Positions 27,494 to 36,450 are shown, numbered from the stretch's first letter. The stretch: DNA of 64,000 nt from Candidatus Ancaeobacter aquaticus (GCA_030765405.1 JAVCCP010000078.1:1-64000), one strand, 5' to 3'. Numbers and translations: made by a program. Notes: generated by a model not told the origin, from the sequence alone.

Positions 27494-27576
27494 AGCGCAG
27501 GCTTTTAAATGGTAGCTGCTACCATTTAAAAGCCTGCGCTAAACGCTAAACGCTAAACGCTAAACGCTAAACGCTA
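27494..27576. repeat. 47-bp perfect palindrome next to five exact AAACGCT heptamers
   Basis: Bases 27494-27540 form a perfect palindrome with 23-base arms and a single central T. It is followed directly by five identical AAACGCT units (27541-27575), the complement of TAGCGTT. The last unit overlaps the TAG stop of the minus-strand ParB-like gene (27574-27576). Upstream, near 27474-27489, a TTGTTGTT / CAACAA stem adds another fold. Confidence 0.9.
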
Positions 27577-28542
27577 TTTCGCTATTTCCTGTAACAGTTT
27601 TTTGAGTGTGTTACTTTGGCTGTTTAGTTTTTGCAGTATGTCTGTTATATCTTTTTCTGATCTTATTTTATATTCTAATTTCAATGTGTTTCCTTCAAAG
27701 TAGCGGGGAAACGACAAGGTTGCGGAAGGGGGTAAATGAAGCGATTGTATTAATGTGTTACATGTCTTTTCTTTACCTGTTAAATGTGGATAACGAAGTA
27801 TGCGAAGTGTATCAATAAGTTCCTGTGCTTTTTTGCGTCCCGTTAGCTTATTGTTTTTTAATGTATCTGCGATACATTTTGTTTTAGTTATTGATTGAAA
27901 CGAGTCTTTGGTTAGCATGATTTTTAGATCAGTAAGATGTTGGATTAATTCTTTTGTCTCGTTCTGATTTGGTATCCCAAGTGTTTTTATAAGTGATGAA
28001 AAAAAGATCCTGTCATTGTGTCGAAGAGCGGCAATCATATATCCCTGATGAGCGGTCATTACACCTTGAGCAATGAGCAGAGCTAAATCATTCTCGAGTA
28101 TTTGAAGACTGATATAGTCCGAAATAACCTTTTCAGAAGCTGGTATTGAAAGAAGGCGGCTCGTAGCATCTTTTTCGTAGTTGCACAGTGACTGTAACTT
28201 AATAATTGCCCGGGACAACTCTATGGGATTTAATACACGTGAAGAAACATTGTCTGTTATGCTTACAATCAGTGCTTTATCATCGCCCAGTTCATTGTGC
28301 GTATAGACAAAAGCTGAAACGGTCTTTTTTTTAAGTGATTTTAAGGCTTTTATGCGCCTCATCCCGCAGATTATTTTGTATGTGCCGTTTTGTGCCTGAA
28401 TAAGGCGAGGAGGGTTTAAGATTCCTGCGTCTTTTATTGATTCTAAAACGGTCTCTATTGTATCCGGGAAGGTTATGATGTAATCATCAAAATCTTTTCC
28501 TTCAAGCAGAATATTTTTTATGGGCACTTCAACAAGTTTCAT
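27574..28542 (-). CDS. ParB/Srx-domain protein
   Basis: This 322-aa protein starts with a ParB-like N-terminal domain (about residues 1-105): IKDAGILNPPRLIQ, then the nucleotide-binding CGMRRIKAL box, corresponding to the GERR motif of ParB. A helical middle (NPIELSRAIIKL and following) resembles the ParB DNA-binding linker, and the C-terminus is unlike chromosomal ParB. Its start overlaps the end of the upstream glycosyltransferase by 14 bases, so it is translationally coupled to it. No parA or parS site was seen nearby. It may be a CTP-dependent switch or regulator rather than a partition protein. Confidence 0.72.
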   Translation of the reverse strand: MKLVEVPIKNILLEGKDFDDYIITFPDTIETVLESIKDAGILNPPRLIQAQNGTYKIICGMRRIKALKSLKKKTVSAFVYTHNELGDDKALIVSITDNVSSRVLNPIELSRAIIKLQSLCNYEKDATSRLLSIPASEKVISDYISLQILENDLALLIAQGVMTAHQGYMIAALRHNDRIFFSSLIKTLGIPNQNETKELIQHLTDLKIMLTKDSFQSITKTKCIADTLKNNKLTGRKKAQELIDTLRILRYPHLTGKEKTCNTLIQSLHLPPSATLSFPRYFEGNTLKLEYKIRSEKDITDILQKLNSQSNTLKKLLQEIAK

Positions 28543-29686
28543 ATAGGTTTCTTTCTTTTATAATTCGCACTAATGAATGTGCTGCGCTTTCCCACGAGAG
28601 ATGTTTTACTGATTCATAGCCATTATATGCTTTTATATTGGCATTGTCTCTTTTTTCGTATACTGATCGCATTAGTTGTTTTAAGTGATCTTTATCAGGA
28701 TAGGCGATCATGCTTTCAGTGTCACTCGTATCGTATTGTGCTGAGCCTGCGTTTTTTAAAGTGTAATCGATCAAAAATGAATTATCCTTCGTGCAAAAAT
28801 AGGTATGCCCGCCCCACGCAGTTGTTATAACAGGTTTTCTCATTGCCATAGCTTCAAGGATCGCAATGCCGAACCCTTCTGAGAGGCTTGGTTGAAGATA
28901 ACAGTCGCATCCCGCGTAATATGACGGCATGAGAGCCGGGTCTTCTTCTTTATTGATATAAATGATTTCAGGTATATTCGCATGATGCGAATGATATGAC
29001 TTAACGATATCTTCAATATTAATTTCCCAATATTTTTTATTTTTAAACGGTTGATAAGGAGATTTTATTATTAAGGAAACAGCATCGTTAGATGTAAATG
29101 TTTCAGTATACGCGTCTAATAAGACATCAATGCCTTTTCTTAAATGCGGCATAGCAAGTATAAGGAAAATAAATTTTTTTTCAGTATTAAAACTAATGGG
29201 TGTTACGGAATCATGAAAAAGCATTTTGTTGTATCCGTAGGGAATAATTTCGATTTTATCCTGAGGGATACCATTTGAGACCATAATATCATAGCAGAAT
29301 GTGCTCGGTGCGATCAAAAGGTCAAGGTAACGGTTTATATTCGTTACCCATAGAGGTGGAAGTTTGGTTGTTTCGTATACAAGAAAACCTATTTTTGCCC
29401 TTCCTGTTAAACGCGGATAGTTTAAGGGGTATTCAAAGGTTAGCTCAATATCAATATTACGGTTTCTATCCATGAGGGTGTAAAGATGAGAGTCGATTTT
29501 TAATGCGCTATTGTATAAAGGTCCGCGGCAATTTGTAACAGATACATTGCATCCTATTGCGTCTAGTGCCAGAACCATTTCTCGTCCGACATGTGCCCAG
29601 CTCATTGTTGATTTAATAAGCCCAAAATAATTGATGTGTATATCTGCGTTTGATGTCTGTTTAAGTGTGTTATTTTTGTGAGTCAT
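28529..29686 (-). CDS. GT4-type glycosyltransferase
   Basis: This 385-aa protein has the GT-B layout: an N-terminal acceptor domain (SWAHVGREMVLALDAIGCNV) and a C-terminal donor domain with PSLSEGFGIAILEAMAMRKPV, the E-x7-E motif of family GT4. It transfers a nucleotide-activated sugar, probably to a cell-surface glycan. It overlaps the 3' end of the upstream secreted-protein gene by 17 bases and the 5' end of the ParB-like gene by 14 bases, a tight three-gene unit. Confidence 0.85.
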   Translation of the reverse strand: MTHKNNTLKQTSNADIHINYFGLIKSTMSWAHVGREMVLALDAIGCNVSVTNCRGPLYNSALKIDSHLYTLMDRNRNIDIELTFEYPLNYPRLTGRAKIGFLVYETTKLPPLWVTNINRYLDLLIAPSTFCYDIMVSNGIPQDKIEIIPYGYNKMLFHDSVTPISFNTEKKFIFLILAMPHLRKGIDVLLDAYTETFTSNDAVSLIIKSPYQPFKNKKYWEINIEDIVKSYHSHHANIPEIIYINKEEDPALMPSYYAGCDCYLQPSLSEGFGIAILEAMAMRKPVITTAWGGHTYFCTKDNSFLIDYTLKNAGSAQYDTSDTESMIAYPDKDHLKQLMRSVYEKRDNANIKAYNGYESVKHLSWESAAHSLVRIIKERNLYETC

Positions 29687-32018
29687 TGTAGTCTATAGGT
29701 ATATGATTGTTTTGCAATCCCTTAGTAAACGGTAATGATTGCAGGGTAGGGTAGGGCGCAACCTGTTTATTTTTTTGTGCGTGCGCGGTTTTAGGTAACA
29801 ATAAGCTCATATGTATAGGAAAAACAGTTTTAATGCGTTTTTCGCCAATGGTATATATGCCTGCGGAAAATTCCCAGTTCTCTTTTCCCTTATACGTTTT
29901 TATGAGAATAAAGTTTCTCCCGTCCTTTAACTGCATGCGAAGGGGATACATAGTTCTCTTTGTCTGAAGCACTTTGAAGTTATCAAATATTTTCTGATTG
30001 TTTACAAAAAGTATGAATCGTGACTGGGTAGTTACTTTGAGAAGTGCTATGCGATTCCCTTTTGAGGACACTAACGTGCATGCGTACGCAAACAAGTGCT
30101 TGCTGGTACTCTTAGTTTTTAATTCTACCATATTATTTTTTTCTTTTGCGTAGGTGGGTTTCCACGGATAGAGGGTGTTATCCAGCATAATTGGTTTTTT
30201 TATGCTGAAAAACGTGGGATTTAAAAGTGTTTCATGCTTAACGCCCTGAGCAAGGGTGAAAGGGCCTGCAAGAGCCCATTCTTTAATGTATGGTACAGTC
30301 TTATTAAGTGATTTTATCTTTTCTTTGAGCATATGTTTGATATACGGATTATCTTTTACATAATAATACCGGTGCATATAAAAATGTTTTAATTCGAGAT
30401 CATGGATATAGGTTAAATTGGTATACAGTGTTTTTGCCTGAGCTGATAACTGTAAAAACCAGTTTCTTGTAGAGGTAACGGTCATGCTTTTTTGTAGAGG
30501 ATATTTCTGTGAGTTATATTCATAAAATTGCAGTAGGTACGTTTTATTGAGAAGATCGAGTGCGGTAGGGCACAAGATTGATCGCGGAAAATACTTTATG
30601 AATTGTTCGAGTTTTTTGCAGGTGAGAGCGAGGTTCGCGTTTATGAGGGTTTCAAGTGCTATCTTAAACTGCGAGAAGCTGACTGATTGACTTGTATTAA
30701 CTTTAAACCGTATTTTACATAACGGGTCGCCGATATATATGAGTCGCCAGGGTTTCGCGAAATTCTTCATTAGATACTCTTTACGTTGAAATGCTTTTCC
30801 GAGCGGGTAATTCTTTTTTATGGCTGAAGCGATATGTATCGATTTTTGAAATGCGGCATTCATGGGTTCGTTTATTGAACCAAGATATATATACGCGCCG
30901 TTTGCGAGCCATCGTCCGGCGATTGTTTGCGGGTCATAAAAATTTGCCGCTGAATAACTGTGGGAAAAATAAACAATAACAGGAACTGAGTCAGGGATAT
31001 CATCTACGGTTCCAGCCCAACTTTTTGAACTTCCGGACGATTGCACAAAAATGAAATTAAAGAAATTTCCAAATTTCATGATCGAACGCCATGCATCTAT
31101 CCTTCCTGTGGTTCCTTCATAGAGAATGGAAGGTATATGCTGGAGAAAAAACCAATATGCGCACCCCATACGATAGTTCCATTTTTCCGGCCATGTATCG
31201 AAAAAGAACGCGCTGCTTGTTGGTAAAAAAACTGATGCATTTGCCTGGTACAGCGCCATCCCGAGGTTATTGTCAACAAGCCGGCCGACATAACTGTAAC
31301 AATCTGTTGATTGCGGCTCGATCCTGTTTATAGCATCGTCGAGCGAATTGCCTCCTTGATAGCTGAATGGAAATTGAAGGGCGAGGGTAATATAGTCTAT
31401 CCCTGTTCCGAGACCTTTATAGGGGTATCCCCACGCCGCAATTTTCTTTATTATGGTGAGACGGATCGTTTCCTTAGCTTTATTATTAAGATATTTCTTA
31501 TCTTCTTTTTGTGTTAATAATTTTTCTATATTGATATCGAGGAATTCCAGGCACTGTTTATGGTATGCGGCAAGTAAGAGCCCTCCTGCACATTCTCTGT
31601 CTTCAATGTCCGTAAACACGATACCTTGTGGTTGTACACGCATTTTTCTCAGCCGCTTTTTGATGTCCTTAGGTGTTATTTTCTTTTTTATATCAAAAAG
31701 AGTTTCCGGGCCCCATGACGCATACAGTGCCTTTAGTACGGTTTCTTCGGTGAGATCTACATAGTGCGCGGCAGGAGCTTTAATAACGGCATAATCAGGG
31801 TATGCACGGAGAAATTTTTCTGTATATCGATTTACCCCGATAAAGATCGGAAAACGTGTGTGTCTATCCCATGTTGAAAGCGTATATAAAAATGTTTCAA
31901 TGTCAGGAACAATATATACTGATTTATCTTGCGTTTGAGATGCTAAAGAAGTAGATTTTAAATCGCTTATAGAAGCGAATAAAATTGAAAGAATTATAAT
32001 GCTGATTAACTTTTTCAT
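29670..32018 (-). CDS. large secreted protein with caspase-like/C25-like fold region
   Basis: This 782-aa protein has a signal peptide (LISIIILSILFASISDL). The segment near residue 352 (YFSHSYSAANF), then GAYIYLGSINEPMN near 379 and IYIGDPLCKI near 430, follows the order of the gingipain-like (C25, TIGR03790-type) caspase fold, where a His-containing strand and a final GDP motif are conserved. Residues about 450-600 are helical, and the last 150 residues resemble a PA14-like beta-sandwich (WALAGPFTLAQG). A catalytic cysteine could not be placed with confidence, so it may be a binding rather than a proteolytic protein. It heads the minus-strand operon. Confidence 0.5.
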   Translation of the reverse strand: MKKLISIIILSILFASISDLKSTSLASQTQDKSVYIVPDIETFLYTLSTWDRHTRFPIFIGVNRYTEKFLRAYPDYAVIKAPAAHYVDLTEETVLKALYASWGPETLFDIKKKITPKDIKKRLRKMRVQPQGIVFTDIEDRECAGGLLLAAYHKQCLEFLDINIEKLLTQKEDKKYLNNKAKETIRLTIIKKIAAWGYPYKGLGTGIDYITLALQFPFSYQGGNSLDDAINRIEPQSTDCYSYVGRLVDNNLGMALYQANASVFLPTSSAFFFDTWPEKWNYRMGCAYWFFLQHIPSILYEGTTGRIDAWRSIMKFGNFFNFIFVQSSGSSKSWAGTVDDIPDSVPVIVYFSHSYSAANFYDPQTIAGRWLANGAYIYLGSINEPMNAAFQKSIHIASAIKKNYPLGKAFQRKEYLMKNFAKPWRLIYIGDPLCKIRFKVNTSQSVSFSQFKIALETLINANLALTCKKLEQFIKYFPRSILCPTALDLLNKTYLLQFYEYNSQKYPLQKSMTVTSTRNWFLQLSAQAKTLYTNLTYIHDLELKHFYMHRYYYVKDNPYIKHMLKEKIKSLNKTVPYIKEWALAGPFTLAQGVKHETLLNPTFFSIKKPIMLDNTLYPWKPTYAKEKNNMVELKTKSTSKHLFAYACTLVSSKGNRIALLKVTTQSRFILFVNNQKIFDNFKVLQTKRTMYPLRMQLKDGRNFILIKTYKGKENWEFSAGIYTIGEKRIKTVFPIHMSLLLPKTAHAQKNKQVAPYPTLQSLPFTKGLQNNHIPIDYNDSQK

Positions 32019-32089
32019 AAAAATATTTTATGTATATTGTGTTAATTATTTTTTGGATGTTGTGCTTTAGTAACTGGTTATTTAAGTTG

Positions 32090-32095
32090 TATAAT
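32090..32095 (+). promoter_or_regulatory. consensus -10 box before the radical SAM gene
   Basis: TATAAT at 32090-32095 lies 22 bases before the GTG start at 32118; a matching -35 box is not clear. The gap also must hold the divergent promoter of the minus-strand operon. Confidence 0.35.
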
Positions 32096-32117
32096 TATAG
32101 CATCAATGGGGACTTAA

Positions 32118-33413
32118 GTGAGAGTTTTATTTATATATCCTATTCCTCTGGAAACGAAGAAAGTATATACGGGCTATTATCATGGAGTGGGATACCTTTC
32201 GAGTGTATTAAAAGCTCATGGTCATGAAACTTCACTTTTGATTCTTGATACAAACGACAAGAATACCGTTATAGAGCGCATGGAAACCTTTCTTCCAGAT
32301 GTTGTTGCGCTATCCACTTTTTCTAACCAGATGAAGCTCGTAAAATATGTTACGTGTACTATTAGATCTATTTCATCTGTTCCCATTATAGCCGGAGGGA
32401 TACACGCAACGCTTGTTCCGGAGGAAGTGCTGGCAGTGGAAGGAATAACGGGTGTCGTGCGCGGTGAAGGGGAGCACGCGCTATTGGAATATGTCAACGC
32501 GCTGCACGATAAAAAAGATGTGTATGGAATTGCGAACTTTATGTTTTTGCGTAAAGGTACAGTTGTTAAAAATGATGTCCGTGCTCTTATCGATCTTGAC
32601 TCACTACCGTTTCCTGATCGTGAAATCTATGGTGACTATCAAACAATTCTTACCCGAAACAAAAACACTATTGGCGCTGAATTTATGATTGGAAGAGGAT
32701 GCGCCTACGAATGCGGTTATTGTTCGAATCATAAAATAAAAGAATTGTATAGCGGCCACTCTCATGGTTCATTTATACGAAAAAGAAGTGTTGATAATGT
32801 AATTCGAGAAATGCAATGTGTTCTAGGAAGATATACTGATATATCCCTTATCGGTTTTCATGATGATATCTTTCCAATGGATTTAGATTGGTTAGAAGAA
32901 TTCGCTCAAAAATATTCCAAGAAAATTTCGCTTCCGTTTTGGTGTAATGCACGGGTTGATCTTTTGAATGAAAAAAATCTGCGTATACTGAAACGTGCGG
33001 GATGTATGCGGCTTCACATGGGTGTTGAAAGCGGGAGTGAACGTATCAAAAAAGAAATATTAGGGAGAAATATCACGAATCAAAAAGTGATCGATACATT
33101 TAGATTAGTAAAGAGTATGGGGTTTAAAACTCTTGCATTTAACATGATTGGTATACCTGAAGAGTCCCAGGAGGATATAGAGCAAACGATAGCTTTAAAT
33201 AAGAGCATAAAGCCTCACTGGCTCCTTGTATCACTGTTTTATCCGTTTCCTGGTACCAATCTTTACTCTAAGTGCCTTCAGAACGGCACGTTAGGTAGTA
33301 ATGACGTTGAAAGTTACTATGAATGCAACTCTTCAATATCCAATAATCAGATTTCACGTGAAAAATTACTCTTTTATTATAATAATTTTGTACAATTAGT
33401 ATACGAGAAATAA
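32118..33413 (+). CDS. B12-binding-domain radical SAM protein
   Basis: This 431-aa protein has a cobalamin-binding-like Rossmann domain (about residues 1-140, VLFIYP...GYLSSVLKAHGHE) and a radical SAM domain with C195-x3-C199-x2-C202 (CAYECGYC). The later HMGVESGSERIKKEILGR and GIPEES segments fit the BchE/Elp3-like class of B12 radical SAM enzymes, which act on lipids, tetrapyrroles or other carbon skeletons as methylases or cyclases. The substrate cannot be told. It starts at GTG with GGGGA upstream and is divergent from the secreted-protein operon. Confidence 0.85.
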   Translation: MRVLFIYPIPLETKKVYTGYYHGVGYLSSVLKAHGHETSLLILDTNDKNTVIERMETFLPDVVALSTFSNQMKLVKYVTCTIRSISSVPIIAGGIHATLVPEEVLAVEGITGVVRGEGEHALLEYVNALHDKKDVYGIANFMFLRKGTVVKNDVRALIDLDSLPFPDREIYGDYQTILTRNKNTIGAEFMIGRGCAYECGYCSNHKIKELYSGHSHGSFIRKRSVDNVIREMQCVLGRYTDISLIGFHDDIFPMDLDWLEEFAQKYSKKISLPFWCNARVDLLNEKNLRILKRAGCMRLHMGVESGSERIKKEILGRNITNQKVIDTFRLVKSMGFKTLAFNMIGIPEESQEDIEQTIALNKSIKPHWLLVSLFYPFPGTNLYSKCLQNGTLGSNDVESYYECNSSISNNQISREKLLFYYNNFVQLVYEK

Positions 33414-33584
33414 CGCCCCCAAAAATATGCGCCCCACTTTTATAAGTAACGCAAGAAGAAGGATATGCAAACTATTTCATTGTAAAATTATACCGCAGAA
33501 AGTATAAAAAAAAACACGTAGTGTTAAAAATTTTTATCGTGTAACTATCTGTGTTTACTGAAGTTAAAAATGAGGTGAATTTTA

Positions 33585-33608
33585 ATAAAAAAAAAGGGCT
33601 TGACGCCC
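33585..33608 (-). terminator. minus-strand intrinsic terminator in the nrdJ leader region
   Basis: GGGC and GCCC around 33596-33608 form a short hairpin preceded on the plus strand by a run of A, so on the minus strand it is a hairpin followed by a run of T. No minus-strand gene is apparent upstream of it. On the plus strand the same bases also hold TTGACG, which with TAACTT 17 bases later could be a promoter for nrdJ. Confidence 0.4.
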
Positions 33609-33708
33609 AATATATAGCGTGTTAACTTATGCGAACCACAACATGGTGTGGTTTTATCCCGAAAATATCATAATCAAATTTATAAATATGGAAACTGAGT
33701 GTAATTAC

Positions 33709-33893
33709 ATGCAGATTGTGTTGAAGTAGGTTTCGTAACGAGAGAAGCGAGATGGGAGACGAGGCAAGAAAGACGAGCAAAATGCCCGCAGACGTAGTCG
33801 TTGTACTACGTTGAGGACTTTTTATGAGTCTGACGCAGCCGTAGGCCGTATATCGTTTTTTGCAGTAGAAACGTATTGCAACACAGTCTGATA
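33709..33893. repeat. bulged inverted-repeat element before nrdJ (family copy 3)
   Basis: Outer arms near 33709-33737 and 33866-33893 pair with a few bulges (TGTGTTG with CAACACA, GTTTC with GAAAC). The centre is a perfect GACGTAGT-type hairpin with ACTACGT. Left and right flanks (CGTAACGAGAG and GACGCAG...GGCC) resemble copies at 13987 and 23248. It fills the middle of a 497-base gap that holds no gene. Confidence 0.6.
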
Positions 33894-33910
33894 AGGGAAG
33901 GGAGAGATTT

Positions 33911-36286
33911 ATGCAGGATGTCAAGATTGCAGGGGAAACAAAGGTAGTGCCGCAAAAACCGTATGAGGCTTCTGGTTCGTGGAAAGAGCTGGTAAACGAA
34001 TACACAGTTTCATATATAAAGAAAAAAGTTAAATTAGGGCCTAATGCAATAAAGGTTCTTGAAACAAGATACATAAAAAAAGATGAGCATGGAGTGCTCT
34101 TAGAGACCCCTGAAGATTTGATTAGACGTGTTGCGCACAACATTGCATCTGCGGATGCGCTGTATACCGGTGACGGAAATTTCAGTGATACAGAAGCAAA
34201 ATTTTATAACCTTATGGTTAACCTTGATTTTATGCCTAATTCCCCAACACTCATGAATGCAGGAAGAAAATTACAGCAACTGTCTGCATGTTTTGTGCTC
34301 CCTATAGAAGATGATATGGAAAGTATTTTTGGAACGCTCCGCGATACGGCGCTTGTGCATAAGAGCGGTGGAGGAACAGGTTTTTCTTTTTCTCGTTTAC
34401 GGCCGGAAAATGATTATGTAACTACGACCTATGGGAAATCAAGCGGTCCAATTTCGTTTATGCATGCCTATGACGCGGCAACACACGCAGTGAATCAGGG
34501 CGGGTTTCGTCGTGGCGCGAATATGGGGATCCTGCGTGTTGATCATCCTGACATTGTAAAATTTATTAATTGTAAAACAGATCAGACAAAATTGACCAAT
34601 TTTAATATATCAGTTGGTGTCACGGAAGATTTTATGCTTGCGGTGTTGAATGACAGTGAGTATGACATTGTTAATCCGCGCGATAAAAAAGTTGTCGGAA
34701 AGAAAAAAGCAAAAGAAGTTTTTGATATGATAGTAAATAATTCGTGGGCGAACGGGGAGCCGGGTATTGTGTTTCTCGATCGGTTAAACAAGGATAATCC
34801 AACACCGCTTTTAGGTGAAATAGAAAGCACGAACCCATGTGGAGAGCAACCGCTTCTGCCGTATGAGGCGTGTAATCTTGGTTCTATTAACCTTGCAAAC
34901 ATGGTAAGTGACGGAAAAATAAATTATGACAGACTTCGTGCTACGATAAGAACAACCGTGCATTTTCTTGATAATGTCATTGATAAGAGCAAATACCCTC
35001 TGCAAAAGGTTGAGGAAATGGTTCGCGGAAACAGAAAGATCGGGTTGGGAGTAATGGGTTTTGCTGATATGCTGATACTTTTAGGAGTGCCGTATAACTC
35101 GAATGAAGCGATTACACTCGCTGAAGATGTAATGAAGTTTATTCAGTTTGAAGGGCGAAAGAAATCAGGCGAGTTAGCAGAAGAACGCGGGTTGTTTCCG
35201 AATTATAACGGAAGTATCTATGATAAACCGGACGGTGTTCCCATGAGAAACGCAACAGTGACAACTATTGCGCCTACGGGAACAATAAGCATTATATCCG
35301 GTTGTTCAAGCGGGGTTGAGCCGCTCTTTGCCGTTTCATATGTGCGCAATGTAATGGACGGGCAAGAGCTTGTTGAAACACATCCGGTGTTTGAAAGTAT
35401 TGCAAAAAGAGAAGGGTTTTATTCTGAGTCGTTAATGAACAAGATCGCTCGTAAGGGAACGCTTCACGGAATAGATGAAGTGCCGGAAAAGATAAAACAG
35501 GTTTTTGCGACATCCCATGATATAAAACCTGAGTGGCACATAAAAATGCAAGCGGCATTTCAGAAGCATACTGATAATGCGGTTTCAAAAACAGTGAATT
35601 TTTCTAATAGTGCGACAAAAGAAGATGTAGCAAAGGTATACAGGTACGCGTTTGAAACAGGATGTAAGGGTGTAACGATCTATCGTGATGGAAGCAGAAG
35701 CAATCAGGTTCTTTCTACTGGGAAAACGGAATCTTCGGATAAAACACTAACTCCAAAGGCAAAGCGGTCAAAAAGACTTCGCCCAAAAGTGTTATACGGT
35801 AAAAGTATTCAGATGCAGACAGGGTGCGGACCTCTTTATATAACCATTAATGAAGATGAGCAGGGGATGTTTGAGCTTTTTAATACTATGGGTAAAGCGG
35901 GTGGTTGTGCCGCAAGTCAGTCAGAAGCTATTGGCCGTTTGGTATCTCTTGCATGGAGAAGCGGCATTCGGTCTGAGTCGATAATTAAACAGCTTATTGG
36001 TATTAGTTGTCATAAACATGTTGGTATCGGTGAAAAAAAGATACTGTCATGTTCTGATGCAATAGCTAAGGCGGTACGTTACTACTTGCAGTGTAAAGAT
36101 GAGGCTAAAGCTGAAGCGCGAGAAGATGGCAGTGGCGATGATACTGAACGTAAGACAGAAACACGCGTCCTAAGCCATTTAGATGAGCGGCAGATATGTG
36201 GAGCATGTCCCGAATGTGGCGGCATGATGGAGCAAGAAGGCGGCTGTGCGGTATGTAGAGCATGCGCCTATTCTGAGTGCGGATAG
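33911..36286 (+). CDS. nrdJ: vitamin B12-dependent (class II) ribonucleotide reductase
   Basis: This 791-aa protein reduces ribonucleotides to deoxyribonucleotides with adenosylcobalamin. Visible are the redox cysteine C127 in SACFVLPIEDD, the active-site NPCGEQ (C310, E312), the APTGTISIISGCSSGVEPLF block, and a TSCPD-type domain (about 630-740). The end has a cysteine cluster, CPECGG...CAVCRACAYSEC, a small zinc ribbon or redox tail. Length suits class II enzymes. GGGAAGGGAGAG precedes the ATG. A class II enzyme works with or without oxygen and fits the other B12 enzymes here. Confidence 0.95.
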   Translation: MQDVKIAGETKVVPQKPYEASGSWKELVNEYTVSYIKKKVKLGPNAIKVLETRYIKKDEHGVLLETPEDLIRRVAHNIASADALYTGDGNFSDTEAKFYNLMVNLDFMPNSPTLMNAGRKLQQLSACFVLPIEDDMESIFGTLRDTALVHKSGGGTGFSFSRLRPENDYVTTTYGKSSGPISFMHAYDAATHAVNQGGFRRGANMGILRVDHPDIVKFINCKTDQTKLTNFNISVGVTEDFMLAVLNDSEYDIVNPRDKKVVGKKKAKEVFDMIVNNSWANGEPGIVFLDRLNKDNPTPLLGEIESTNPCGEQPLLPYEACNLGSINLANMVSDGKINYDRLRATIRTTVHFLDNVIDKSKYPLQKVEEMVRGNRKIGLGVMGFADMLILLGVPYNSNEAITLAEDVMKFIQFEGRKKSGELAEERGLFPNYNGSIYDKPDGVPMRNATVTTIAPTGTISIISGCSSGVEPLFAVSYVRNVMDGQELVETHPVFESIAKREGFYSESLMNKIARKGTLHGIDEVPEKIKQVFATSHDIKPEWHIKMQAAFQKHTDNAVSKTVNFSNSATKEDVAKVYRYAFETGCKGVTIYRDGSRSNQVLSTGKTESSDKTLTPKAKRSKRLRPKVLYGKSIQMQTGCGPLYITINEDEQGMFELFNTMGKAGGCAASQSEAIGRLVSLAWRSGIRSESIIKQLIGISCHKHVGIGEKKILSCSDAIAKAVRYYLQCKDEAKAEAREDGSGDDTERKTETRVLSHLDERQICGACPECGGMMEQEGGCAVCRACAYSECG

Positions 36287-36303
36287 TAGTGAGACTGTAA
36301 TAG

Positions 36304-36325
36304 CCACCTGCAGAATGACAGGTGG
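36304..36325 (+). terminator. hairpin after nrdJ
   Basis: CCACCTG at 36304-36310 pairs with CAGGTGG at 36319-36325. There is no T tract, so termination by this hairpin alone is uncertain. Confidence 0.4.
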
Positions 36326-36335
36326 ATATTGCACA

Positions 36336-36450
36336 GTCGAACTATCCCCCCTGTAGTATGATTTTGGAGGATTTATCCGAGAAAATCTAGGGGGGATCAG
36401 AATGAATATAGCTATAGAGACAGCTAATAAAATGGCTGTCTCTTTTTTTT
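36336..36450 (+). ncRNA. structured small RNA candidate, copy 1
   Basis: A 115-base unit begins GTCGAACTATCCCCCCT. The run ATCCCCCCT pairs with AGGGGGGAT (9 bp), GATTTT with AAAATC (6 bp), and GGATTTATCC closes the tip; a GGA/GAG internal loop allows tandem G-A pairs. A textbook intrinsic terminator follows: AGAGACAGC with GCTGTCTCT and eight T (36418-36450). Copy 2 starts 191 bases later and is nearly identical. No reading frame uses it. It does not match any riboswitch class I can recall. Confidence 0.65.

Noticed and set aside
27541-27575. CRISPR-like array
   Set aside because: The units are 7 bases with no spacers; no cas genes are present.
27574-28542. chromosome partition locus (parABS)
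   Set aside because: There is no parA and no parS-like 16-base palindrome, and the gene is the last of a surface-protein operon.
33622-34143. 173-aa minus-strand frame upstream of and into nrdJ
   Set aside because: It overlaps the well-supported nrdJ start and the inverted-repeat element, and the translation has no domain-like pattern.
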